A stretch of DNA of 64,000 nt from Alteribacter lacisalsi (GTDB taxonomy: Bacteria; Bacillota; Bacilli; Bacillales; Salisediminibacteriaceae): contig NZ_PDOF01000001.1 in assembly GCF_003226345.1 (NCBI RefSeq), positions 496,001-560,000 on the forward strand, read 5' to 3'. Shown here piece after piece: positions 48,923 through 57,017 of the stretch; position 1 is the first letter of the stretch; the number at the start of each line of letters is the position of its first letter. Made by a program: the position numbers and the translations under genes. The notes beneath the pieces are model-generated. The model was not told the origin of the DNA. It did no database searches and saw only the letters and a list, made by a program, of their open reading frames with translations.

Positions 48923-49399
48923 TTATAGAATATCAAGCTGGGCAGATACAAGGATCAGAAGCTGAACAAGAAGCTGGATATTGATAAGAAGCTGCGTGTC
49001 AGTTTTGTTAATATCAACGTTCTTCGATCCTTCAATGATGAGCTGCTGGTTGCTGATTTGCTTGACTTGTACGGTCTGAAGAAGATCGTTCGTAATTTCA
49101 CGAGCGTCCTCTGAGCTTCCGACAGAAATGCTGATCAGAATCACAAGTGCAGCCTGCAGTGCTGCCTGAAGGTTAATCGCTGCTTTTGTATCCGTAATAG
49201 TTACGTTTACATCGCATGAATTTCTAACTACGATTAATTCTTCGGAAAGCTGAAGGGTTTTGTTATCAACCTGAGTGTTCGGCTGACTGGTATTGCAGCT
49301 GAGAGGATGAGGTTTACCGTCAAGGGCGTTCCATCTGCATTTTGTTGTCTGAGGCTGCTGCCCTGTAACTGGAACCCATCTGTAATTGCTTTGTGCCAT
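48923..49399 (-). CDS. Spore coat protein, CotX/CotV family, two repeats
   Basis: A 158-residue protein with a Trp/Cys-containing start (NYRWVPVTG; CRWNALDG) and two CotX-type units: LIVVRNSCDVNVTITDTKAA with its hydrophobic tail (about 60-105), then LIIEGSKNVDINKTDTQ with its tail (about 118-158). CotX-type proteins build the insoluble outer coat or crust. ATG 49399 follows AAAGGAGGTGAG. The CotW-like gene lies upstream on the same strand, as in the cotVWXYZ cluster of Bacillus subtilis. Confidence 0.85.
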   Translation of the reverse strand: MAQSNYRWVPVTGQQPQTTKCRWNALDGKPHPLSCNTSQPNTQVDNKTLQLSEELIVVRNSCDVNVTITDTKAAINLQAALQAALVILISISVGSSEDAREITNDLLQTVQVKQISNQQLIIEGSKNVDINKTDTQLLINIQLLVQLLILVSAQLDIL

Positions 49400-49472
49400 T
49401 TCTCTCACCTCCTTTACTTTAAAATATGAAATTTAAGGAAACGTGGTTGGACAAACTGTCCGGTGCATTTAT

Positions 49473-49754
49473 CTATTTTTTCTTTTTCTTGTATAGAACT
49501 TGTTTCTTTTCTTCAATTAAACGCTGAACTTTTTCAGTGTTGTCTTTTATTGTCTGTGCAGTGTATTCTCCACGTTGAGTAAGCGTGGTCTCTGCATTTT
49601 CCGTAAAGGTTTCTACCTTTTCTTTCAGCTCTGTGATAATGGATTTAAGTTTTGCTTTCTGTTCCTCGGACAGGCTTGCGGCTTTTTCTTTTAGGTTGTA
49701 TTTCTCAAACGTTTTTTCCACTAGAACTTCCAGCAATTTGTTCGTAGATTCCAT
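49473..49754 (-). CDS. CotW-like spore coat protein
   Basis: A 93-residue highly charged helical protein ending in a Lys-rich tail (KKKKK). The N-terminal arrangement (LLEVLVEKTFEKYNL, then LSEEQKAKLKSIITELKEKV) follows that of CotW of Bacillus subtilis. AAAGGAGG precedes the ATG. It is followed 73 bases later by the CotX gene, which supports the assignment. Confidence 0.7.
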   Translation of the reverse strand: MESTNKLLEVLVEKTFEKYNLKEKAASLSEEQKAKLKSIITELKEKVETFTENAETTLTQRGEYTAQTIKDNTEKVQRLIEEKKQVLYKKKKK

Positions 49755-49909
49755 ATAATCACCTCCTTTTATTCTTCTTTATTACTTTATGACGCAAAAG
49801 GAAGGTCGCCCCTGACAACTAGCGGGGTTAATTAACCCATTTATTGACAAAGAAGGAGTATGTGATTTTATGTCGAATGTATGTTCTGGAGGTTGTAGGA
49901 GGGATACAG

Positions 49910-50662
49910 ATGGATAAAAGGGTACTGGAAGCAAATAGAGTCGTATGGAATAGAGTGGCTGATCGGTTTTACGGGAGAAATCCCCTGCCGGAGTACGGAC
50001 CGCTTGCACCTGATGAGGAGGAACTCGGACTTCTCGGGGAGATTGAAGGAAAAAAAGTGCTCGATCTCGGGTGCGGGAGTGGTCACTCGCTGAAATATTT
50101 GGAGGAGCAGGGAGCGGCGGAGCTTTGGGGCATTGATTTGTCCACCGCACAGATCAGGGCGGCGCAGCAGGTGTTGTCCGAAAGCCAAGTGCCTGTTCGT
50201 CTGTTTGAATCGGCGATGGAAGAGGATCCGGGCCTGCCGGAGAGTTATTTTGATATGATTTATTCCATTTACGCCCTTGGCTGGACGACGGATCTTGACC
50301 AAACCATTGCACATGCCTACCGGACGCTTAAACCTGGAGGTACTTTTGTGTTCAGTTGGGAGCACCCAATGTACAGCCGGATGCTGAAGGAAGAGGGCTT
50401 GCTGAAACTGGTGAAATCCTACCATGAAGAAGGCGCCTATGAGCACAAATCCTGGCACGAACCGGCTGTGATGTACCAGCGGAAAATCAGTACATATATA
50501 AATGCCCTTGGAGGTGCAGGATTCCGGATTGAGAGGATGGTTGAAGAAGCCCGCCTGAGCGGAATGGATCTTGAAAAGCACACGAACAGCTGGTATACGG
50601 CTGAGCGGGCAGCCCTGCTTCCAACGACAATTATTTTCAAATGCAGAAAGGATGAAGAGTGA
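49910..50662 (+). CDS. SAM-dependent methyltransferase (class I)
   Basis: A 250-residue enzyme with motif I VLDLGCGSGHSLKYL near 50-64, GIDLSTAQI and the post-motif GGTFVFSWEHP. It resembles Methyltransf_11-type proteins with unknown substrate. ATG 49910 was chosen because TAGGAGGG lies 6 bases upstream; the frame continues upstream without a site. It overlaps the DinB gene (TGATG). Confidence 0.84.
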   Translation: MDKRVLEANRVVWNRVADRFYGRNPLPEYGPLAPDEEELGLLGEIEGKKVLDLGCGSGHSLKYLEEQGAAELWGIDLSTAQIRAAQQVLSESQVPVRLFESAMEEDPGLPESYFDMIYSIYALGWTTDLDQTIAHAYRTLKPGGTFVFSWEHPMYSRMLKEEGLLKLVKSYHEEGAYEHKSWHEPAVMYQRKISTYINALGGAGFRIERMVEEARLSGMDLEKHTNSWYTAERAALLPTTIIFKCRKDEE

Positions 50663-51138
50663 TGGAGCGGACGTTAAGTCAGTTTAAATCAGTAGGGGGA
50701 TATATACAGGGTTTAACAAGCGAAGAGCCGCACGATGAGCTTTATGAACCGATTGCAGAAGGAAAATGGAGCATCCGGGAAATTGTCGGTCATATGCACA
50801 TGTGGGACCGATACCTGCTGGAAAAGATGGTGCCTCAAATGGAAGACGAAGCGAGGCTGCCGGTTTTTCCCGACCATGACAGCTTTAACCGGGACGCCAT
50901 CAATGGACTGGAAGGTCTGTCAGTCGAAGAGATCACCGACCTGTTTGTGAAAACGAGAACGAAACTGGTAAAAGCACTTGACGGCGTTGATCCGGATATA
51001 AGGTTTACGATCGGCGAGGGAAAACGGCGTTTTTCCCCGGAAAGCTTTGTGAAGATGTTTGTGAAACACGATAAGCATCACGTCTTGCAAATGGAGAAGA
51101 AGTTTGAGGACGACAGAAACAGAAGAGTCCGCAAATGA
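50662..51138 (+). CDS. DinB-superfamily protein
   Basis: A 158-residue four-helix-bundle protein with histidines in GHMHMWDRY (His44 or His46) and KHDKHHVLQ for metal binding. Translationally coupled to the methyltransferase, so the two may act together. ATG 50662 has AAGGATGAAG upstream; a GTG one codon earlier is also possible. Confidence 0.8.
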   Translation: MERTLSQFKSVGGYIQGLTSEEPHDELYEPIAEGKWSIREIVGHMHMWDRYLLEKMVPQMEDEARLPVFPDHDSFNRDAINGLEGLSVEEITDLFVKTRTKLVKALDGVDPDIRFTIGEGKRRFSPESFVKMFVKHDKHHVLQMEKKFEDDRNRRVRK

Positions 51139-51203
51139 TTCTATGACCATTATTTCCCTTATTATGATATGATAGGGGAATTGTTTAGAAGGAGCTGGTG
51201 ATG

Positions 51204-51662
51204 ATGAAACTGGCAGAAGCACTGATTGAGCGGGCGGATCTTCAAAAGCGAGCCGAGCATTTGAAGCGACGTATGCTAACAAACGCGAAGGTCCAGGAAG
51301 ACGAGCGGCCTGCCGAGGATCCGAAAGAGCTGGCAAAAGAACTGCTGCTTGTGATGAAGCGGCTTACGACACTCGTAAAACAAATCAGCAGAACAAATCA
51401 CGAGACACCATTTAACAAGGAATGGTCTCTCGGGGACGCACTGATTGAACGGGATATGACGGGCAAGGAGCGGGAAATGTACAGCGAACTTGCAGCAGAA
51501 GCCTCTCTGAAGCAGGACCGGTATTCCAGAACGGAAATCAAGTATGTGACACCGTTTAACGTGCGTGATCTTCAGAAAAAAGTGGACGAGCTGTCCAAGC
51601 GGTACAGAGAAGTGGATACCAGCATTCAGGAACTGAACTGGCGTACGGAATTGAAAGAATAG
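51204..51662 (+). CDS. DIP1984-family protein
   Basis: A 152-residue helical protein with the family start MKLAEALIERADLQKR and the end LQKKVDELSKRYREVDTSIQELNW. It is coiled-coil rich and of unknown function. ATG 51204 fits the family start; AAGGAG lies 9 bases upstream and an ATG one codon earlier is equally usable. Confidence 0.8.
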   Translation: MKLAEALIERADLQKRAEHLKRRMLTNAKVQEDERPAEDPKELAKELLLVMKRLTTLVKQISRTNHETPFNKEWSLGDALIERDMTGKEREMYSELAAEASLKQDRYSRTEIKYVTPFNVRDLQKKVDELSKRYREVDTSIQELNWRTELKE

Positions 51663-51689
51663 CATTTCGAATCAGATTGGTAGCGGCTT

Positions 51690-51782
51690 TGTGAAAAGGC
51701 GAGTGCATCCCGCCGGCAGGGTTTGCCGGACAATAGGTAAGGGCCCAGGGGTGGTCCGATGAGGTTCAAGCCCTCTTTCACA
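51690..51782 (+). ncRNA. Candidate structured RNA element
   Basis: No gene occupies 51663-51925. This 93-base stretch is closed by a 7-bp stem (TGTGAAA / TTTCACA) and contains GGCG / CGCC, GGCA / TGCC and GAGG-TTCAAGC-CCTC stems, so it folds into a tRNA-like multi-branch shape. It lacks a normal D loop and anticodon loop and no CCA follows, so it is not a usual tRNA. More short stems follow to about 51870. The strand is assumed. It matches no riboswitch I know. Confidence 0.35.
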
Positions 51783-51890
51783 GCGCATACCCAGCATTGT
51801 TACATGCGCACAGAACACCGTGACAGCTTACTACCGCGCACTGATTTTTACGAAGGCCGTGAGGGCGGGCCAGGGGATAAAGACAATTTG

Positions 51891-51926
51891 AAAGGTTCCG
51901 GCTGACAATGTGCCGGAACCTGTTTT
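51891..51926. terminator. Terminator at the end of the 51.7-kb intergenic region
   Basis: AGGTTCCGGC pairs with GCCGGAACCT, followed by TGTTTT; usable in both directions. Confidence 0.8.
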
Positions 51927-52330
51927 CAGTTGAGCAGGTTATTCATGGACTCGGCCATTTTCCGGTTAAAGGTGTAAAAGCCGAACCAGAACGAGGTGTA
52001 AATGGCGATAAAGATCAGCACATTGAGCACGATGGGAAACGTCCCTGCTGTAAACCAGCCTAGGCTGAGGCCGACGGCGTTGAATACAGTAATCGTGCAG
52101 ACGAAGTGGGCTGCCGTCTGTTTCGTCAGGCTCCACCTGTCTATTTCAAAGAACAGGGACGTGAGGCCAAACGTGATGCCGAGTGCGAAATTGCCGAGCT
52201 GGTTTATAAGGACAAGCTGGGCGTTCAGAACTTCGCCTCCGCCAATATAGTATGTGGTGTAAAAAAAGAATGAAAACAGACTTGCAATGGCGATGCCGTA
52301 AAGAGAACGGCTGATTGCTGTTAAAATCAT
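51926..52330 (-). CDS. DUF3021-family membrane protein
   Basis: A 134-residue protein with four membrane helices, the second of two genes in the standard LytTR-DUF3021 pair. ATG 52330 follows GAAGGAGG and overlaps the end of the LytTR gene region. Such pairs are usually self-regulating, with the membrane protein antagonising the regulator. Confidence 0.78.
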   Translation of the reverse strand: MILTAISRSLYGIAIASLFSFFFYTTYYIGGGEVLNAQLVLINQLGNFALGITFGLTSLFFEIDRWSLTKQTAAHFVCTITVFNAVGLSLGWFTAGTFPIVLNVLIFIAIYTSFWFGFYTFNRKMAESMNNLLN

Positions 52331-52331
52331 G

Positions 52332-52781
52332 TCAGAGACCTCCTTCAATTTTTTGTTTGACCGAAACCACGTGCCTGCGTGAGACGTACTCCTTATTACC
52401 GGAGCGGAAGTGGACGCACAGGCTTCCGCTGAAGGAAACTTCAAATCTCTCAATGCGGCTGATGTTGCCCACAACGGATTTGGAAAACCGGACAAACGAG
52501 TGGTCCGCAAAGTCGGATTCAATTTCATAAAGTTTTCTGTTCAGTTCGATGCGCCCGTCCCGGGTGACGGCATAGACTTTTCTCTTTTCCGCAACCGCAT
52601 AGTCCACATCTTCGGGGTTAACGATCACGGACTGTTCGCCGCTGGATCCGATCATTCTTGCAGCAGGAGCCTGTCCGTTCAGCTTTTTCATGAGATGTTC
52701 AGTTTCACTGTTCCATTCCCTTGCATGGATCGTCACGCTCGTTTCTTTATGGGCGCGGTCAATATCCACTTTGATTTCCAC
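52332..52781 (-). CDS. LytTR-family DNA-binding regulator
   Basis: A 149-residue regulator without a receiver domain. The LytTR segment runs from about 50 (VNPEDVDYAVAEKRKVYA) through HSFVRFSKSVVGNISRIERF to EYVSRRHVVSVK. Start GTG 52781 lies behind AGAGGTGAT. It precedes the DUF3021 gene. Confidence 0.85.
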   Translation of the reverse strand: MEIKVDIDRAHKETSVTIHAREWNSETEHLMKKLNGQAPAARMIGSSGEQSVIVNPEDVDYAVAEKRKVYAVTRDGRIELNRKLYEIESDFADHSFVRFSKSVVGNISRIERFEVSFSGSLCVHFRSGNKEYVSRRHVVSVKQKIEGGL

Positions 52782-52947
52782 ATTGGATCACCTCTCTGTT
52801 TTTAGTATAGCCTGAGGCCGGCAGTGTCTCACCGGAAAATGAGTGACCGGTGTTTTTCCAGGTATAAGCGGTAAAACATGCATAATGAACGTACTTTTAA
52901 GAGTTCATATAAGTAATGAAAGTCTTTACATATAACGGAGGTTTATG

Positions 52948-53376
52948 ATGAACGTAGAACATATCTATTTTAGTATCGATCCTCTGGCTGTAGCACTTTG
53001 GGCAGTGACGGTGCTGTCTGTTTTTTCTATGGTATACCCGCTTGCTGCCAGGGTTTTCAATCTTCAGGTAGAAAACCAGCTGTTTCGCAATCCTTTTCAG
53101 GAACGGAAAGATAGAGATCGCTTTTTCTGGGTCCTGTTCTGCTCAATACTGTTTCCCGTCGTAATGCTCTATCTGGTTACCGACCATGGAGTGTCATACT
53201 GGCTTTTCGTATTAGGGATGGCAGCCACGGTAACCGTTCCTAATCTGTTCAAGGCTCGTTACATTGCACTGGGAAGAATCAGTGGAAGCTGGCAGGTTAT
53301 CGTGTGGCAGCTTGTGGTTTTCTGCATCCTTTATGCAGGGATATTATTCTATTTTCTGGAAGGGGTTTTAAGGTAG
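52948..53376 (+). CDS. Hypothetical membrane protein with four helices
   Basis: A 142-residue protein with hydrophobic helices at about 10-32, 60-80, 85-105 and 115-137 and a basic segment (FQERKDRDR) after the first. ATG 52948 sits 6 bases from CGGAGG; ATG 52945 is only 3 bases away. Family unknown. Confidence 0.6.
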   Translation: MNVEHIYFSIDPLAVALWAVTVLSVFSMVYPLAARVFNLQVENQLFRNPFQERKDRDRFFWVLFCSILFPVVMLYLVTDHGVSYWLFVLGMAATVTVPNLFKARYIALGRISGSWQVIVWQLVVFCILYAGILFYFLEGVLR

Positions 53377-53478
53377 GAGCGGGTCTGGCTCCATCTTTAT
53401 TAGGACTTTTTTCCCTTATGCAGATTTATTTCCGGGAACAGGGGTATAGGAAAATGGAGAAGAAAGGAGAGGCTGTCA

Positions 53479-53838
53479 ATGCACTGGTATTTGAAGGTGT
53501 GGAAGAGTTTTTTTGAATTTGAGGGAAGGGCACGTCGGAAGGAATACTGGACGTTTTCTCTCATTCACTGGATTGTACTGGTATTGCTTATTCTGGCTGG
53601 CGAGTTGAACACGCTCTTCTACATCGTATACTTTCTCTACGCTGCTGCCGGTTTTATTCCGGGACTTGCGGTGACGGTAAGGCGTCTCCATGATACGGAC
53701 CGCAGCGGGCTGTGGTTTTTTATCGTATTCATCCCGATTATCGGCGGGATCTGGCTCTTCGTTCTGACGGTTCTCGAGGGAGACTACGGCGAAAATGAAT
53801 TCGGGCCGGATCCGAAAGAGCACACGGAAGCTGCATAA
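53479..53838 (+). CDS. DUF805 membrane protein
   Basis: A 119-residue protein with the family signature FEFEGRARRKEYWTFSL near the start and VRRLHDTDRSGLWFF in the middle, with four hydrophobic helices. Function unknown. GAAAGGAGAGG precedes the ATG by 6-7 bases. Confidence 0.88.
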   Translation: MHWYLKVWKSFFEFEGRARRKEYWTFSLIHWIVLVLLILAGELNTLFYIVYFLYAAAGFIPGLAVTVRRLHDTDRSGLWFFIVFIPIIGGIWLFVLTVLEGDYGENEFGPDPKEHTEAA

Positions 53839-53876
53839 AAAACGAATGGCCGGGTGATGATCCGGCCTTTTTTAAT
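53838..53876 (+). terminator. Intrinsic terminator after the DUF805 gene
   Basis: GGCCGG pairs with CCGGCC, followed by TTTTTT. Confidence 0.8.
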
Positions 53877-53914
53877 TTCGCTGTGTTCTAGTTTGATGTT
53901 GATTTTTAAAGAAA

Positions 53915-54011
53915 GTTGATTGGAGAGAAGCCCGAGACTCGTGCGACCCCGCAGGGCGGTTTTCCCGAGGAGGTTGCCCGCGGAAAAGGAGGGCAGTAAG
54001 CGTAAATCAAC
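53915..54011. repeat. Bacillaceae-type dispersed intergenic repeat, copy 1
   Basis: A 97-bp element bounded by GTTGATT and AATCAAC. Inside are CGAGACTC, GACCCCGCAGG, CCCGAGGAGG and CCCGCGGAAA, the succession I know from a repeat scattered between genes in many Bacillus genomes. A second copy in the other orientation is near 56.6 kb. Confidence 0.75.
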
Positions 54012-54055
54012 AATAGACTATAACAGAGCCTTTAATTTAAAAGGGGGAAATAAAT

Positions 54056-54259
54056 ATGGTTCAATTTGGGAATGTGATTTTAATCATTTTGGGACTGATT
54101 GTCCTTTATTTTATCATTGAATCGGCTGTTAGAAACGGCATCAACCAGTCTAAGATCGGCCGCTTTCTTGAGGAAAAGCATGGCATGAAAGAGGAAAAGC
54201 CTTCACCGATCTCCGATGATCTTGATACTGATGAAGAAAACAGGAAGGAAGATGAATAA
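54056..54259 (+). CDS. Small single-helix membrane protein
   Basis: A 67-residue protein: one N-terminal membrane helix (about 5-23), an amphipathic basic part (VRNGINQSKIGRFL) and a strongly acidic tail. AAAAGGGGGAAA lies upstream of the ATG. It comes 44 bases after the dispersed repeat. Family unknown. Confidence 0.65.
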   Translation: MVQFGNVILIILGLIVLYFIIESAVRNGINQSKIGRFLEEKHGMKEEKPSPISDDLDTDEENRKEDE

Positions 54260-54347
54260 TTTGTTAATTAAAGGAAAGATGCCGTGCGGGGTGGAATAAA
54301 TAAAAGTAGAATTCAGCAGGTGGATCAAAAAGGGGAGCGGATGGATC

Positions 54348-55319
54348 ATGAAAATGCGGCTTTGGTGGTTAACGGGAACAGCGGTATTACTGGTAGGAAG
54401 CGTAATCTGGTGGCAGATGCAGAGTCCTCTTGCAAGCGGGGTTTACCCTGTGGATGGAGGCGGATCGCAGGTGTTATTTGCTTATGAGGAAGATCATTCT
54501 GCTGCTTTTTCACTGCCTGTAACCTGGGTGAAATCCCACCCGTTTGAGCAGGTGCCGGTTTTGAATTCCGCACTGCTTTTTGATGAGAATGAGAATCTGA
54601 TTGCTTCCATTGAAGGTGAAACTGAAATTGAGGTGGATGATGAGGGAAGCTGGTACGAACGGCACGCGCGAGGGTTTGTTCCGTTCAGGCTGAATGAGCA
54701 GATAAACGCTGTGGAAGACGGCGGCAGGGTCTCCATGCCGCTTAATGATGACTTGTCCGTGAAGTATGAAACAGGAGAACTCAGATGGTCGCTGAAAGAA
54801 ACACATTCAAGGTTTGATCTGAGGGACACATATAAAATGTTTATTGTTTTTGATGAAGAAGGTGCCGAGGCCGGCGACTGGGAGATGAGTGGGCATATCC
54901 CCTTTGGCGGAAGCGCTGATGGGCCATCAGATGGATATGTGTTTTCCCTGAAAGGAGAGTCAGGTCACGTGCTTGAAGAGGTGATGATGTGGCTGCCGGG
55001 AATGGAGGAGGACTATATGGAAAAGCGTGTGCTCGCAGAGTGGGGTGATCTAAGCCGGTATTATGGGTATGGTGATGGTCGTCCGTCTTTTGAAGGGGAA
55101 CAGCTGAATTTGCCGCTCGAATTAACCGGTAAGGAACTTCTGCTTTATTTTCCTGTGACCGAGGCAATTCGTGACGCGATCGGAGACGGCCGCTATCATC
55201 TAATGCCGGTATACAAGGTTCTGGACGAAGAAGGCCGTACGTATTATACCGGCTTTGGCGGCGGTGGCGGACCTGAAGGTGCTGAACAGGTAATTCTTCC
55301 GGAGAAGGAAGAGGAGTGA
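54348..55319 (+). CDS. Hypothetical secreted protein
   Basis: A 323-residue acidic protein with an N-terminal signal or anchor (RLWWLTGTAVLLVGSVIWW) and an extracellular beta-rich part ending in a Gly-rich stretch (FGGGGGPEG). No cysteines. The ribosome site (GGGGAG) is 10-12 bases from the ATG. No family was recognised. Confidence 0.6.
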   Translation: MKMRLWWLTGTAVLLVGSVIWWQMQSPLASGVYPVDGGGSQVLFAYEEDHSAAFSLPVTWVKSHPFEQVPVLNSALLFDENENLIASIEGETEIEVDDEGSWYERHARGFVPFRLNEQINAVEDGGRVSMPLNDDLSVKYETGELRWSLKETHSRFDLRDTYKMFIVFDEEGAEAGDWEMSGHIPFGGSADGPSDGYVFSLKGESGHVLEEVMMWLPGMEEDYMEKRVLAEWGDLSRYYGYGDGRPSFEGEQLNLPLELTGKELLLYFPVTEAIRDAIGDGRYHLMPVYKVLDEEGRTYYTGFGGGGGPEGAEQVILPEKEEE

Positions 55320-55388
55320 GGGGACTTAATCGTCATAACATTCTGATTATGGTATGATCGATGAAAGTAAAGTTGAGGAGGCGATCGC

Positions 55389-56480
55389 TTGAATACGGAA
55401 CTTTTCTATGAACAGCTGAGGGAAATTGCGGCAATTCAGGGGACACCGGGTCAGGAGATGCACATCGTCCGTGCGCTGGCGGAGCGATTTGGCAGAGTGG
55501 CAGATGAGGTGGAGGTGGACCATATGGGCAACCTCTACGCCACCATTCAGGGGAACCGTCCGGGACCTCATATTATGGTGAGTGCTCACTCCGATGAAAT
55601 CGGCTGTGTCGTCCGGGATATTGACGACCGGGGGTTTTTGAAAGTGGAGCTGACCGGCGGCGTGATCGAATCGCTTTTAATTGGCCGCAAGGTGAATGTG
55701 AACGGCCATTTCGGCGTGGTCGGAGTGAAAGCCGGTCATCTTCAGACGGCTGAAGAAAGAGGCCGGGTGCCTTCCATGCAGGAGCTTTACGTTGATGTAG
55801 GCGCTTCGTCCCGTCAGGAAGTGGTGGAAATGGGAATCGAAGTGGGGTCGCCGGTCAGCTACATAAGTGCCATCGAACGCTTTACAAATGAGAACCTGAT
55901 CTGCGGCAAGGCGATCGATAACCGGTCCTGCTGTGTGATTCTTCTTCAGCTTTTAGCCGACCTGAGTGAAACCCGTGATTTTGCCGGTACGGTTACAGGT
56001 GTGGTGGCGGTCCAGGAAGAAGTGGGTCTTCGCGGGGCAAAGGTGGCAACGTACAAAGTGAATCCTGATTTTGCGATTGTGCTCGATACTATTCCGTGCG
56101 CAGACACGCCTGACAGTGTGAACAGCGGCTATCCGGTGGCCATAGGATCCGGGCCGGTGATCCCTGCACTTGCAGGCGGTGCGGTCCGGGGGAATCTCAT
56201 GTCGCCTCAGGTGAAAAAACTGCTCACACGCTATGCGAAGGAGCTCGATGTGCCTTACCAGCTGGCGGTCATGAGCGGAGCGACAACAGATCTGGCAGCC
56301 GTTCATCTGGAGCGGGAAGGGGTCCTGGCAGGGGCGATTACGTTTGCCCGCCGTTATTCCCATTCCCCGGTTGAGGTGGCAGATCTGCGAGATTTTGAAG
56401 CAGGGTACCGTCTGTTAAAGCGTGTGGTAACGGATGCAGATGAGTGGGGAGACCTGGGGTTTCTGCCGGATGGTGTTTAG
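55389..56480 (+). CDS. M42-family aminopeptidase
   Basis: A 363-residue dimetal aminopeptidase of the tetrahedral (TET) type, related to YsdC/YtoP/FrvX. Metal ligands and catalytic residues show in AHSDE (His67, Asp69), KAIDNR, QEEVGLRG, VLDTIP and RRYSHSPVE. Start TTG 55389 lies 7 bases from GAGGAGG. It probably trims peptides in the cytoplasm. Confidence 0.9.
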   Translation: MNTELFYEQLREIAAIQGTPGQEMHIVRALAERFGRVADEVEVDHMGNLYATIQGNRPGPHIMVSAHSDEIGCVVRDIDDRGFLKVELTGGVIESLLIGRKVNVNGHFGVVGVKAGHLQTAEERGRVPSMQELYVDVGASSRQEVVEMGIEVGSPVSYISAIERFTNENLICGKAIDNRSCCVILLQLLADLSETRDFAGTVTGVVAVQEEVGLRGAKVATYKVNPDFAIVLDTIPCADTPDSVNSGYPVAIGSGPVIPALAGGAVRGNLMSPQVKKLLTRYAKELDVPYQLAVMSGATTDLAAVHLEREGVLAGAITFARRYSHSPVEVADLRDFEAGYRLLKRVVTDADEWGDLGFLPDGV

Positions 56481-56503
56481 CGTCTTTTTGAAGGCTTGAT
56501 TCT

Positions 56504-56687
56504 GGATAAGAAATGAGGTTTCCTTAAAATAAATGAATAGAAGCTTCGCTTCACGCCGTCCGTTCGCTTTCCGCGGCGATGCCGTCAAGTCTCCTCGGCT
56601 GCGCTTGAGGGGTCTCGCCAGACATCCATTGCCGCAGGAGTCTTACTGCCGCTGTGGAGCTATGTAACCAGTTGATTATTCTTATCC
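56504..56687. repeat. Bacillaceae-type dispersed intergenic repeat, copy 2, inverted
   Basis: Read on the minus strand this region has GACTCCTGCGG, GCGAGACCCC, GCCGAGGAG and CGCGGAAAGCG in the same order as the family represented by copy 1. A 9-bp inverted pair, GGATAAGAA (56504-56512) and TTCTTATCC (56679-56687), encloses it. Confidence 0.7.
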
Positions 56688-56895
56688 TAAAAAAGATCCC
56701 TCCGTCGCGGCTGTTGTGCGGCGTGAGGGATCTTTTTCTGTGTTTCGTCTGGGCCCGTAAAAGGGCGTCCTTTTTTGTTTTGCTTTTTCGTTCGTGGGTA
56801 CTGAATCCGCTGACGCTTCCTCTGGAACGTGCGGCATCGGGTCTGCCGTTTCGGATTGCATGAGCGCGCTTTTTCTGTGCCCGGCTTTTTGCCAT
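56551..56895 (-). CDS. Small basic protein whose frame reads through its own terminator
   Basis: Starts at ATG 56895 behind AAAAGGAGTG. The first 60 residues (MAKSRAQKKRAHAIRNG; STHERKSKTKKD) resemble a family of small Lys/Arg-rich Bacillus proteins of about 70 residues. Here the frame stays open through the hairpin at 56689-56739 and into the dispersed repeat, giving 114 residues. The C-terminal 50 residues are therefore probably not native, the original stop having been lost. Confidence 0.55.
   Translation of the reverse strand: MAKSRAQKKRAHAIRNGRPDAARSRGSVSGFSTHERKSKTKKDALLRAQTKHRKRSLTPHNSRDGGIFFRIRIINWLHSSTAAVRLLRQWMSGETPQAQPRRLDGIAAESERTA
56689..56739 (-). terminator. Terminator hairpin inside the open frame of the small basic protein
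   Basis: AAAAAGATCCCTC pairs with GAGGGATCTTTTT (13 bp), with an inner CG-rich stem and flanking A/T runs in both directions. Confidence 0.8.
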
Positions 56896-57017
56896 CTTGA
56901 TCACTCCTTTTCTGGCGAAGGAAACTCTGATTTCCTGCGCTTTTATTATCATAGCACAGGAAAAGCGAAGCGGCACGGCGCCAGCTTCGCTCTTTAATCT
57001 CATTTTCTGAATGTGGG

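Noticed and set aside
51690-51782. A genuine tRNA gene
   Set aside because: The 7-bp acceptor-like stem and T-like arm are suggestive, but there is no GG in the D loop, the would-be anticodon loop lacks U33, and stems overlap. Kept only as a candidate structured RNA.
52315-52805. Plus-strand open frames over the LytTR gene
   Set aside because: No ribosome sites, and the minus strand encodes a recognisable LytTR-DUF3021 pair.
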